NCBI GenBank assembly: GCA_023415825.1 | Contig: JAEZJF010000006.1 | Location: 124,001-188,000 of the forward strand | DNA from: Bacillota bacterium | GTDB lineage: Bacteria > Bacillota > Clostridia > DSM-8532 | Reading direction: 5' to 3' | Length of the DNA: 64,000 nt | In this document: piece by piece, positions 1 through 8,196 of the stretch | Position numbering within the stretch: the stretch's first letter is position 1 | Layout: every line of letters begins with the position of its first letter | Notes under the pieces: generated by a model | The model's input: only the letters and a program-made list of their open reading frames with translations | What the model was told of the DNA's origin: nothing | Database searches by the model: none | Translations under genes and position numbers: made by a program

Positions 1-101
1 CCTGAAATTATCGGGCCTTGACTAAGAGAACATGCGGTTAAAAACAGAGACAGAGCCAGAATACCGACGTATCTCTTCATCCTTATTAATTTTATCTTCA
101 A
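1..101 (-). CDS. Lipoprotein, N-terminal fragment (runs off the window)
   Basis: The first 33 codons of a gene that continues beyond the window edge. A TTG start at 101 follows an AAAAGGAG ribosome site by 8 bases; an in-frame ATG at 80 has no good site. The N-terminus has a basic stretch (KIKLIRMKR), a hydrophobic core and the lipobox LTAC, so the product should be lipidated on the Cys and anchored outside the membrane. It starts 42 bases after fmt on the same strand and is probably co-transcribed with def and fmt. Too little is visible to assign a function. Confidence 0.7.
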   Translation of the reverse strand, partial: MKIKLIRMKRYVGILALSLFLTACSLSQGPIIS

Positions 102-142
102 ACGATCTAGCTCCTTTTTCATCCGGTTTCTTTTAATATCGG

Positions 143-1144
143 CTAAAGGGGGCGGCCCGAGCTTGCCTGAGACTGTTTACAAAGCAGGAGCATGCCTTCC
201 TTTAATTCGTGGCCGCATGCATATTGCTGGGGTGTCATGCGTTTACAAGAATCTACCTGGATTTCACGAATGAGCAATGCCCCGTCACCTGACTTTACCC
301 ACATCCCATCAGGGTCAAGCTTCAATATGGTACCCGGTAAAGCATCGTTTGTTATAAGGCTTTTATCTGAGTCGGAGTAAGGCGATTCTGAAAGCTCTGA
401 CCGACAAATTCGTACTCTGCAATTGCAAAACTCTGAATAAGCCCCAGGCCAAGGCGTACAACCACGAATACGGTCATGAATTTTACGGGATGACTGTGTC
501 CAATCAATCCAACCGGTGTTCTTCTCGATTTTGGGTGCATAAGTAGCTTTATTGCTATCCTGAGGAATTCTGACAAGGGAGCCCTCTTCAAGAGCCTTTA
601 GCGTTCTGATGAGGGTTTTGGCTCCACATTCCGACATCACGTCGTGAAGTTCTCCTGCCGTCATGTCATCAGGTATGGTAATTTCATCCTTTAGCAGCAT
701 ATCCCCCGTATCGAGGCCAATATCGGTAAACATGGTTGTTATGCCCGTTTTAGTCTCTCCATTAATGAGGGACCACTGAATAGGTGCGGCACCTCTATAT
801 TGGGGCAACAAAGAACCATGTACATTGATGGTACCTAACTTTGGAATATCCAGAACGCTTTGGGGCAATAACTGACCGAAAGCACAGGTCACAATAAGAT
901 CCGGTGCAAGCTCTCTAAGGGCATTAACCATATCTGGCTCTTTTGAGAGCTTACAGGGCTGATAGACCGGAATATTATGGTTTACGGCATATTCCTTTAC
1001 AGGCGGAGCTTTAAGGGTATGCCCCCTGTCCTTGGGCCTATCTATTTGAGTAACTGCACCAACTACGTTATAACCATGCTCAACAAGTGCTTTTAAAGAG
1101 GGTACCGCAAATTCCGGCGTACCCATAAACAGGATAGTCATCAA
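143..1144 (-). CDS. fmt: Methionyl-tRNA formyltransferase
   Basis: Transfers the formyl group from 10-formyl-tetrahydrofolate to Met-tRNA of the initiator type, in the cytoplasm. 333 residues, a usual length. The N-terminal formyltransferase fold (about residues 3-190) has the HGSLLP loop with Asn107 and His109, and the DxGxDTG segment with Asp145, matching the Asn/His/Asp catalytic set. The C-terminal OB-like tRNA-binding domain follows (about 210-320). It begins one base after def ends, and priA lies upstream, which is the common priA-def-fmt order. The last 15 residues (from LLLCKQ) look like a lineage-specific tail. Confidence 0.97.
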   Translation of the reverse strand: MMTILFMGTPEFAVPSLKALVEHGYNVVGAVTQIDRPKDRGHTLKAPPVKEYAVNHNIPVYQPCKLSKEPDMVNALRELAPDLIVTCAFGQLLPQSVLDIPKLGTINVHGSLLPQYRGAAPIQWSLINGETKTGITTMFTDIGLDTGDMLLKDEITIPDDMTAGELHDVMSECGAKTLIRTLKALEEGSLVRIPQDSNKATYAPKIEKNTGWIDWTQSSRKIHDRIRGCTPWPGAYSEFCNCRVRICRSELSESPYSDSDKSLITNDALPGTILKLDPDGMWVKSGDGALLIREIQVDSCKRMTPQQYACGHELKEGMLLLCKQSQASSGRPL

Positions 1145-1145
1145 A

Positions 1146-1610
1146 TCATTCCTTCTCTATATCAACAAATTCAGTAACCTTCTCATCGAAGAGGATGCCA
1201 TCTAAATGATCAATTTCGTGGCTCATACAAATAGCCAATAGATCTGTCCCCTCTTTTCTTACCTTATGGCCCTTACGGTTTTGATATTCTACCACCACTC
1301 TGGCAGGACGCTTAACCTTTCCGTAAACCCCCGGTATGCTCAGGCAGCCCTCTATTTCTATTTGCTCACCTTCCTGCTCCAAAATGACTGGGTTAATCAG
1401 CTCTAGAAGGCCTTCTCCTACGTCTATGACTACAATTCTTTTGAGAATGCCCACCTGACTGGCTGCAAGACCTACTCCATTACCGTGACCATACATGGTT
1501 TCTCTCATATCATCGAGCAGGTCATATATTCTTTTATCAATTTCTTTAACTTCCTTACAGCGCTTCTTTAATACTTCATCGCCTTTGGTCACAATGTTAC
1601 GGATTGCCAT
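1146..1610 (-). CDS. def: Peptide deformylase
   Basis: Metalloenzyme that removes the N-formyl group from nascent proteins. 154 residues from the ATG at 1610, which has GGAG seven bases upstream; an upstream in-frame start at 1628 has no comparable site. All three signature motifs are present: GVGLAASQVG (Gln52), EGCLS (metal ligand Cys89) and HEIDH (His131, His135, catalytic Glu132). It lies between priA and fmt and is translated just ahead of fmt, so formylation and deformylation are expressed together. Confidence 0.97.
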   Translation of the reverse strand: MAIRNIVTKGDEVLKKRCKEVKEIDKRIYDLLDDMRETMYGHGNGVGLAASQVGILKRIVVIDVGEGLLELINPVILEQEGEQIEIEGCLSIPGVYGKVKRPARVVVEYQNRKGHKVRKEGTDLLAICMSHEIDHLDGILFDEKVTEFVDIEKE

Positions 1611-1703
1611 ACCTATTCTCCTCACCAAAAATAATTCTTAAGTTCCTTCTAAATCCTTTGTCCACCACCTAGAAAGCGGGCTATGGAAATTAATACGAAG
1701 TTA

Positions 1704-4139
1704 TTATATCATGCTTGCCGGGTCGATATCCACACTCACGTCGGTACCCCGAAGCTTCAACTTCGAGAAAGCATCCAGCACCTCATTCATCAGCTGTACC
1801 AAACGATTAATGGATGCCATTTTTATAATAATCCGCCACCTTGCCCTATTGCGAATCATGAATACCGGTGAAGGCAAAATCTCCGAGCATTGAAATCCCG
1901 GTGCATCCTGATATTGAGCGATAATATTATTCTTTAGTCTCTCCATGCTGCTTCTGGCATCCTCAGGGTTTTCACCCGACACTACAATCAGCCCTATATG
2001 GCAAAAAGGCGGTGATATAAGCTGCTGCCGCATGGCAATTTCCTTCTGGTAGAAGGTTTCATAATCCTGAGCTACGGCAGCCTGAATGGCATAATCATCA
2101 ACATTATAAGCCTGAAGAATAACGCGGCCCGGCTTTGTTCCGCGGCCTGCACGTCCTGAAGCCTGAGTGATCAGCTGAAAGGTACGTTCACTTGCTCTGT
2201 AATCACTATTAAAAAGAGAGGCGTCAGCCGCTAAAATACCCACCAGAGTCACTTCAGGAAAGTCGTGGCCTTTTGCTACCATCTGTGTTCCGATCAAGAT
2301 ATCAGCTTCATTGTTGCGGAAAGCATCCAGAAGCTTTTGATGCCCATGCTTGCCGTTGGTAGTATCCAGGTCCATTCGGATGACTTTAAAACCGGCAGGG
2401 TGTCTGGACAATTCTTCCTCGACCTTCTGTGTCCCCGTGCCAAAGACTTTTATATTGGATCCATGGCAGTTGGGGCAGGTTTTGGGAATACGCTGCGTAA
2501 AACCGCAATAATGGCAGATAGCCTGCCGGTCATGGGTATGTACAGTGAGAGAAACACTGCAATGAGGACATTTAAGAATAAAACCACAGTCCCTGCACAG
2601 CATGAAGGAGGCATAACCTCGACGATTGATAAAAAGGATGCTCTGCTCTCCTCTTTCCTTGTTCTTAATAAGCTCTTCCTCAAGGCTTGTACTTAAAACA
2701 CTACGATTTCCATTCTTCAATTCTTCCCGTAGATCTATAGTTTTAACAGTGGGCAATGGCATAGCATTGGGTCTGTTTTTCATAATCTGAAAGGCTATTT
2801 TCCCGTTGACGGCCCGGAAATAGGTCTCAATAGACGGAGTAGCCGATCCCATTACCAAAAGTGCCCCCAGAATATTGCATCGTGCCCGGGCTACATGGCA
2901 CGCATCATACTTGGGTGTGTTTTCAGATTTATAGGACAATTCATGCTCTTCATCAACTATAATGATACCTATATCTGCAAGGGGTGCAAAAACAGCAGAA
3001 CGGGCACCTATTACGACATCTACCTCTCCTGCTCTGATCTTGCGCCATTGGTCATAGCGCTCACCCTGGGACAAGCGGCTGTGCTGAATGGCCACTCTAT
3101 TGCCAAAACGGCCTGTAAACCGGCTGGTCATCTGGGGCGTAAGGGAAATTTCAGGAACTAAAACTATTGCCGTTTTCCCCTTACTGATGACGGCCTCGAT
3201 AAGCCTCAGATATATTTCAGTTTTACCGCTTCCCGTTATACCATGAAGCAATAGCTCATTGAGCCTGTTCTCTTCTAAAAGCGGATAAGCCTTGTCAAGA
3301 ACATACTCCTGCTCCTCAGTAAGTGTAGGAGGCGGTGTCATCGTAACACTCATGTTATCAAAAGGATTACGCTCCACTTCAAGGTCACAGTATGTCACCC
3401 ACCCTTTTTTGGCCATAGTTCGAATGGTGGCATGGGAAACGCCAGCAATCAAAAGAAGGTCTTGAAGCGTGCATACTTCCTCGGAAAAAAGAACCTCCAT
3501 CACCCGGATATATTGAATACTCTTTATTTTTCCTTCTTCATTAAGTCCGTCAAATTCTTCCTTTGTCAGGGCAGGGATAACAGCCTTAACGGTTTTCTCG
3601 TTAATGCGCTGCTCGAAAACCTCACCGGTTTCTATACAGCCCTTTTTAATGAGCTCCTGTATTATTTTTTGGCCGTTTTCATCCAGGTTGAGCTCCTGCT
3701 CCGACAGGCCGTTGGGGTTAGCCTTCACTTTTTTATAGAGTGTTTCCTGCTCATCACTTAAAATTTTTATTACTTCGATTTCTTTTGCATAAAACCATTT
3801 TAACCGCTTAAGATTAACACCCGAAGGGATCATGATGCGAATGGCGTCGCCCCAGGTACAGAAATATCGGGTTTTCATCCATTCGGCAAGCTTAATTGAT
3901 TCAGAGGACAAAAGGGGCTCCTGATCCACAATTTGTGATATTTCTTTGAGCTTCCCTTGGGGCTCTCCGTCCCATATTCTGATGATCCATGCAGATTTCA
4001 GTTGATTTCCACGTCCAAAAGGAACCAAAACCCGCATTCCGGGCATGGCTTTTTCGCAATCCTCCAGTGAAAGTCTATAATCATATAGCTTGTCAAAGCC
4101 TCTTATGGCGTCAGAAAGAACAACTGCCGCAAGGCGCAT
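1704..4139 (-). CDS. priA: Primosomal replication restart helicase PriA
   Basis: Superfamily 2 DNA helicase that reloads the replisome at stalled forks. 811 residues, normal for the family. The N-terminal DNA-binding region is followed by a helicase core with Walker A (HGITGSGKTE), the VPEISL segment, the DEEH box and RRGYASF. The paired-cysteine zinc region (CRDCGF, CPHC, CHYCGF, CPNC) sits inside the helicase lobe as expected, followed by GTGTQKVEEEL and the QASGRAGRG motif VI. First gene of the priA-def-fmt block. The start at 4139 follows GGGGGT. Confidence 0.97.
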   Translation of the reverse strand: MRLAAVVLSDAIRGFDKLYDYRLSLEDCEKAMPGMRVLVPFGRGNQLKSAWIIRIWDGEPQGKLKEISQIVDQEPLLSSESIKLAEWMKTRYFCTWGDAIRIMIPSGVNLKRLKWFYAKEIEVIKILSDEQETLYKKVKANPNGLSEQELNLDENGQKIIQELIKKGCIETGEVFEQRINEKTVKAVIPALTKEEFDGLNEEGKIKSIQYIRVMEVLFSEEVCTLQDLLLIAGVSHATIRTMAKKGWVTYCDLEVERNPFDNMSVTMTPPPTLTEEQEYVLDKAYPLLEENRLNELLLHGITGSGKTEIYLRLIEAVISKGKTAIVLVPEISLTPQMTSRFTGRFGNRVAIQHSRLSQGERYDQWRKIRAGEVDVVIGARSAVFAPLADIGIIIVDEEHELSYKSENTPKYDACHVARARCNILGALLVMGSATPSIETYFRAVNGKIAFQIMKNRPNAMPLPTVKTIDLREELKNGNRSVLSTSLEEELIKNKERGEQSILFINRRGYASFMLCRDCGFILKCPHCSVSLTVHTHDRQAICHYCGFTQRIPKTCPNCHGSNIKVFGTGTQKVEEELSRHPAGFKVIRMDLDTTNGKHGHQKLLDAFRNNEADILIGTQMVAKGHDFPEVTLVGILAADASLFNSDYRASERTFQLITQASGRAGRGTKPGRVILQAYNVDDYAIQAAVAQDYETFYQKEIAMRQQLISPPFCHIGLIVVSGENPEDARSSMERLKNNIIAQYQDAPGFQCSEILPSPVFMIRNRARWRIIIKMASINRLVQLMNEVLDAFSKLKLRGTDVSVDIDPASMI

Positions 4140-4257
4140 TATATATACCCCCGTGTAACCAAGTGCCCTCGGAATCTTCGATTTCCCAGAACCTCGTTAG
4201 TCTCAATAAAATTAATGATATCCTGCTTTCTATAGTACCTTGTCCCGGGTATTTAGT

Positions 4258-4297
4258 CAAAAAGGGATTTGCAATTCAATGCAAATCCCTTTTACCG
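4258..4297 (-). terminator. Intrinsic terminator after the P-loop gene
   Basis: A near-perfect inverted repeat (GGGATTTGCA and its complement) with a six-base loop, followed on the minus strand by a T-run. It lies 16 bases after the stop of the gene ending at 4313 and separates it from priA. Confidence 0.85.
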
Positions 4298-4312
4298 GCA
4301 TTTTATTCACAT

Positions 4313-4723
4313 TTAGCAGGAGTATTCTTTATTGACGTATTCGGGAATACTGCTGATATCTCCACTGACTGAAAAGATAAATTTCGTTTCAAATTTTTCC
4401 GAGACATTTTTAACCTTGTCAAAAAATTCTGGATATTGATCCTGTTTTGCCTCATATTTGGCAAGACCGTCAACAAATATCGCCTTTATGTCATAGTTCT
4501 CGGCAATGAGCCCGCAAATAAAGGCGAACAGTTGATCTAATGTATTAATTGGAAAGTCAGAGATGTTTACATACCTAATCTCATGCTTAAGGTCTGTTAT
4601 GAGTGAATTATCCCTATTGATGAACACCACATCTCCCATGCAGTCACCAAGTAATGTGTTTGCACTGCTAATAAGGTATTTTGTCTTTCCTATACCCTTG
4701 TTTCCATAAACAACCTTTATCAT
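4313..4723 (-). CDS. Small P-loop nucleotide-binding protein, function unknown
   Basis: 136 residues with an N-terminal Walker A (GNKGIGKT, residues 7-14) and a hydrophobic strand ending in Asp that could be Walker B (KAIFVDG). No membrane segment or signal peptide. The short form and absence of other domains do not match a named family I know. The start at 4723 has GGGAGA nine bases upstream. It is followed by its own terminator. The gap to the SSB-like gene upstream is filled by two hairpin repeats, so the pair may or may not be co-transcribed. Confidence 0.75.
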   Translation of the reverse strand: MIKVVYGNKGIGKTKYLISSANTLLGDCMGDVVFINRDNSLITDLKHEIRYVNISDFPINTLDQLFAFICGLIAENYDIKAIFVDGLAKYEAKQDQYPEFFDKVKNVSEKFETKFIFSVSGDISSIPEYVNKEYSC

Positions 4724-4751
4724 GGGTATCGCTCTCCCTTCTCATTCCTTC

Positions 4752-4818
4752 TTATTACGAAGTAACAAGGTTCTGGGGTACCCGCTCGAAATTTTAATTT
4801 CGTTAGCGGGTCAGGTTC
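4752..4818 (+). repeat. Hairpin repeat R1 (tandem copy 1)
   Basis: First of two adjacent 67-bp units. It begins TTATTACGAAGTAACAAGG and holds a stem-loop ACCCGCT-CGAAAT / ATTTCG-(TT)-AGCGGGT. Related copies are at 4819, 39128 (inverted) and 59353. The stem sequence differs between copies while pairing is kept. Confidence 0.85.
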
Positions 4819-4885
4819 TTATTACAAAGTAACAAGGTTCTGGGGCACCCCCTCGCAATCTTTGATTGCGCTAGGGGGTCAGGTT
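4819..4885 (+). repeat. Hairpin repeat R2 (tandem copy 2)
   Basis: Second unit at exactly 67-bp spacing. The stem is ACCCCCT-CGCAATC / GATTGCG-(CT)-AGGGGGT: compared with R1 both arms have changed together. It overlaps the 3' end of the SSB-like gene and encodes that gene's last residues and stop codon. Confidence 0.85.
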
Positions 4886-5530
4886 CTTATTGTTGTTTTC
4901 TCTGACAGCCTCCATTTTGGAAACAGAGATCTCGTAAGCTACCCGTTCCTCAACCTCTTCTTCGGAAAGTTTCTTCTGGTAAACACGACTTTGAATACGT
5001 CCCCATACCCGAATATTGTCACCGATTTCAAAGGTTCCGGCAAATCTGGCGTTTCTCCCCCAAGCAATACAGGGAATATAGTCAGATTTGTTATAGGCTC
5101 TGTTAACGGCTAGCAGGATATCTGCGATCTCTCTGCCAAACGGTGTTGTCCTGTACATGGGCTTTCTGCAAACAAACCCATTGAGACAGATCTGGTTAGG
5201 ATTCTTGTGCGTCACCTCCTCCTGGAAAATCTCAATTTCCCGAGCAAAAACAGTAAGCATCAACTTATGCCCGCTGTTGCTGTTAAAATTGTTATAGGAA
5301 CGGAACTGACCTTCTACCGAAAGATAAAGCGTATTTACGATATTTTCAGGGCGTACCAGCCGTTCAGAAAACATGATCGGTATATTGTCATAAGTATCAC
5401 TAAGTCGGGGGACCTGGATGTAGACTATGTAAAATCCTTCCCCATATACTTCATGGCTGAATTCAGGATTAGAGACAACCTTTCCGGCGAGACTCGCATT
5501 GTTGTTATCTAAAGATGTATTTCCTGACAT
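4871..5530 (-). CDS. Single-stranded DNA-binding protein paralogue
   Basis: About 219 residues from the ATG at 5530, with AGGAG 12 bases upstream; a TTG at 5542 touches that site and is unlikely. The second half (about residues 110-200) has SSB/OB-fold character: NGFVCRKPMYR, REIADILLAVNR, IPCIAWGRNARFA and GDNIRVWGRIQSR. The first half looks like a second, more diverged OB-like region (ASLAGKVVSNPEFSH). The acidic C-terminal DDxxF-type tip of replicative SSB is absent. The protein ends in NKNLTP, and these residues and the stop lie inside hairpin repeat R2. Probably an accessory SSB rather than the main one. Confidence 0.75.
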   Translation of the reverse strand: MSGNTSLDNNNASLAGKVVSNPEFSHEVYGEGFYIVYIQVPRLSDTYDNIPIMFSERLVRPENIVNTLYLSVEGQFRSYNNFNSNSGHKLMLTVFAREIEIFQEEVTHKNPNQICLNGFVCRKPMYRTTPFGREIADILLAVNRAYNKSDYIPCIAWGRNARFAGTFEIGDNIRVWGRIQSRVYQKKLSEEEVEERVAYEISVSKMEAVRENNNKNLTP

Positions 5531-5850
5531 CTGACACCCCAACTCCTCTCAAAGTCTTTGGTATTTATCGAACATGCTGCCTGATAATTAATATTCAGCA
5601 CCCTGCTCGTTTAGAAGCAATCTTTTCATCAATATCATTCGGCCTTAAGAAGACTTTTGTTTAGTATAAGCTGCAATAATCCAGTATTCAATAAGGAGCC
5701 CGTTTCCTATCATCAGATTCAACTTAAGAATTACTATCTATAATTGAATCTTAATATATATTTCACCAAATTCATAGAGGCTTAAACATGTTTTTATTAA
5801 ATAAATGTACTAAAAAAAGCCCTCTTCGACCCCGCTTGGAACTTTGATGG
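5531..5850. other. Intergenic region, no gene seen
   Basis: About 320 bases of AT-rich DNA between the SSB-like gene and the deacetylase. I see no open frame with a ribosome site, no clear terminator hairpin and no RNA motif. It presumably holds the promoter of the SSB-like gene. Confidence 0.5.
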
Positions 5851-6624
5851 TCATTCTTTCATCTGCCGGCCATCATAACGAATTTTGTAATCGCCTTTTA
5901 GCAGGAGATCTGATACTTTAACACAATCATATCCGTTTTTCGTGAGATTATCCAATATGGAGGGTAGAATTTTTTCAGTGTAAAGGGTATCATTGTGAAA
6001 AAGAATGATGGATCCACGGTTGACATTTTGGGTCACCCTCTTGTAAATATCATCGGCCGATAAATTCTTTTTCCAGTCCAATGAATCCACGTCCCATTGA
6101 ATGGACTGATAGTTCATTTTTTTGGCAACTCTCACTGTTGTTGAATTATACTCCCCATAAGGCGGACGGAATAAAGTTACTTTGGTGCCCGATATTTTTT
6201 CAATAACCTCAGTGCAGCGCCTTATTTCCTCTTGAATTTTAGCCTCGGGTATTTGGGCCATATGCGCATGTGAATAGCCGTGATTGGCAACCTCATGGCC
6301 CCGCTCGATCATGAGCTTTACCATGTCCGGGTTTTCTTCAGCCCAAAGCCCTACTAAAAAGAAGGTCGCTTTAGCTTTGTAATTGTCAAGGGTATCCAGA
6401 ATATTCGGGATATCATCGGCCCCCCAGGCACAATCAAAGGTGATGGCACACTTCTTTCCTTCACAATCCACCGAATAGATAGGGATATCTTCACGGTAAT
6501 GTCCCGAAACCTGTGACAGATAGTTTTGAGTCAGCATAGCGTTAATAATGATAAAAATAATGGCCGCAACAAGAATTAATAGAAGAGGAACATAGTCCTT
6601 CTTGCGGATAAATAAAACTTTCAT
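5851..6624 (-). CDS. Membrane-anchored polysaccharide deacetylase
   Basis: NodB-homology carbohydrate esterase. From the ATG at 6624 the protein has 257 residues: a short basic N-terminus, one hydrophobic segment (about residues 10-28, a signal anchor) and an extracellular deacetylase domain. The five NodB motifs can be followed: TFDCAWG (the usual second Asp is Cys), HGYSH (metal ligands), RPPYGEYN, DSLDWK and LFHND. The TFDxAWG form is common in clostridial PdaB-like proteins that act on peptidoglycan, often in spore formation. An in-frame start at 6684 would add 20 residues; neither start has a strong ribosome site. Substrate is not determined by the sequence. Confidence 0.88.
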   Translation of the reverse strand: MKVLFIRKKDYVPLLLILVAAIIFIIINAMLTQNYLSQVSGHYREDIPIYSVDCEGKKCAITFDCAWGADDIPNILDTLDNYKAKATFFLVGLWAEENPDMVKLMIERGHEVANHGYSHAHMAQIPEAKIQEEIRRCTEVIEKISGTKVTLFRPPYGEYNSTTVRVAKKMNYQSIQWDVDSLDWKKNLSADDIYKRVTQNVNRGSIILFHNDTLYTEKILPSILDNLTKNGYDCVKVSDLLLKGDYKIRYDGRQMKE

Positions 6625-6717
6625 GTCAGCATTCCGCCAAGAACATGCTTCTATTATGCATTCTATGGTTGCGATACATGACATATACCAATAGCCTTTG
6701 TGATGTGAATAGAAAGA

Positions 6718-6999
6718 TTAATTGGTGGCTTTTTTCCCGCCTTCTATGACTTGTATTTTTATATCATGCTGTTCAACCTTAGCTGAAATCTCGCTTACAA
6801 TATTTTTTATTTCATTCAGACCTTCAGACACTTGTTTATACCCATCAAAAAGTGTATCCAGTTTTTTGCCATGATCATTCTCTAAGCGTATAATATCGGA
6901 CTTATCAGCTTTTTGATCGAGTTTATGCTCAATCTGATCCAATCTTTTTGAGAAATCCGAATACATTTGTGTCAACAAATCAAATGTCTTATCTTCCAT
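6718..6999 (-). CDS. Small coiled-coil protein, function unknown
   Basis: 93 residues from the ATG at 6999, which has GGAGG nine bases upstream. Nearly all of it is heptad-like and charged (RLDQIEHKLDQKADKSD, then EIKNIVSEISAKVEQHDIK), predicting a long coiled coil. No signal peptide, membrane segment or catalytic motif. Similar short coiled-coil proteins are scattered in Clostridia without assigned function. It sits between dprA and the deacetylase on the same strand. Confidence 0.7.
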   Translation of the reverse strand: MEDKTFDLLTQMYSDFSKRLDQIEHKLDQKADKSDIIRLENDHGKKLDTLFDGYKQVSEGLNEIKNIVSEISAKVEQHDIKIQVIEGGKKATN

Positions 7000-7085
7000 T
7001 TTGCTGAACCTCCACATACACAAATCTTATCATGTTAGACTCATTATATCTAGTTATGAGATGTTGAATTTTTTGTCTTTACCAA

Positions 7086-8180
7086 TTATGCCAGCAGCAT
7101 GTATTTACCTGTCAGGCTCTTTTTAACCAGGCCTTTAAGCTCCAGGTCCAGGAGCAGCTCAAATAAGTCCTTAAGTGGAATTCGTGTTTTAAGGGACAAC
7201 TCCTCATCATAAAGATCCTCAATTTTCAGAGCACTGATGATTTTCTTACCTTCCTGGTTTAAACCATCAATTTTACGGCCCCGCTTTTTTCGTTTTCCTT
7301 TATCAAGAGGAGCCAGACCAAATTGAAGCTCCTCCAGGATATCTTCCACATTAAGAACCATCTTGGCACCGTCCTTGATCAGACGATTGGTACCCATACT
7401 ATTAAAGCTTGTGATATTGCCGGGAATGGCAAAAACCTCTCTCCCCTGTTCCAGCGCACAATGGGCTGTAATCAGTGAGCCGCTTTTAAGCCCTGCCTCC
7501 ACCACCAGGGTACCCAGTGACATACCGCTTATAATACGGTTTCGATTAGGGAAATGAAAGGTGGCAGGCCGTGTACCGGGAGGGTACTCTGAAATGACTG
7601 CACCTGAATGAATAATGCGCTCCATAAGAGCTCTGTTTTCAGGCGGATAAGGCGTGTCTACTCCGCAACCCAGAACAGCCACCGTCTCCCCCTCTACATT
7701 AAGGGCACCGCAATGGGCTGCTGTATCGATTCCCCTGGCCATACCGCTTACCACTAAAATACCCGCAAAGGAAAGCTCTGACGACATCTTTACGGCTGTT
7801 TCAATACCATAGCCCGAGGCCCTCCTTGAGCCGACAATTGCAATGGCATTGGCTTTAGGAATATTACCTCTCATATAAAGCACCAGCGGTGGATCGTGGA
7901 TATATTTAAGCATCTCAGGATAGTCTTCATGGGAAAGGGTTAAAAGCTTAATATCATGACTTGTGCAAAGATCGACGATGCGATGGGCTTCCTGCCTGGT
8001 TGCGTCGCTATGATAAGCCTCATAGGCCTGCGGTGTAAACCCTGCCTTGATCAAGGTCGATTTATCAGCCTCATAGACATTTAGTGGTCCACCCATGAAA
8101 GTAACAAGCTCAAGCTTCAAATGATTGCTCACGCCTTCCAGGGTGCTTAAGTAAAGCCAATACTCCAATTCGTTTATCAT
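7086..8180 (-). CDS. dprA: DNA processing protein DprA
   Basis: Binds incoming single-stranded DNA during transformation and loads RecA. 364 residues from the ATG at 8180, which has GGAGGAATCTT directly upstream; the longer frame to 8279 runs into comM. A helix-hairpin-helix-like N-terminus (about 10-70) is followed by the Rossmann-type DprA core with VGSRRASGYG, SGMARGIDTAAH, LGCGVDTPYPPENR and FPNRNRIISG. A C-terminal winged-helix domain (about 300-360) completes the full-length form. Sixteen bases after comM and probably co-transcribed with it. Confidence 0.95.
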   Translation of the reverse strand: MINELEYWLYLSTLEGVSNHLKLELVTFMGGPLNVYEADKSTLIKAGFTPQAYEAYHSDATRQEAHRIVDLCTSHDIKLLTLSHEDYPEMLKYIHDPPLVLYMRGNIPKANAIAIVGSRRASGYGIETAVKMSSELSFAGILVVSGMARGIDTAAHCGALNVEGETVAVLGCGVDTPYPPENRALMERIIHSGAVISEYPPGTRPATFHFPNRNRIISGMSLGTLVVEAGLKSGSLITAHCALEQGREVFAIPGNITSFNSMGTNRLIKDGAKMVLNVEDILEELQFGLAPLDKGKRKKRGRKIDGLNQEGKKIISALKIEDLYDEELSLKTRIPLKDLFELLLDLELKGLVKKSLTGKYMLLA

Positions 8181-8196
8181 AAGATTCCTCCATACC

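Noticed and set aside
1687..1706. Fifth copy of the hairpin repeat
   Set aside because: Only about 12 bases match (TTAATACGAAGT) and there is no stem-loop, so it is too weak to call.
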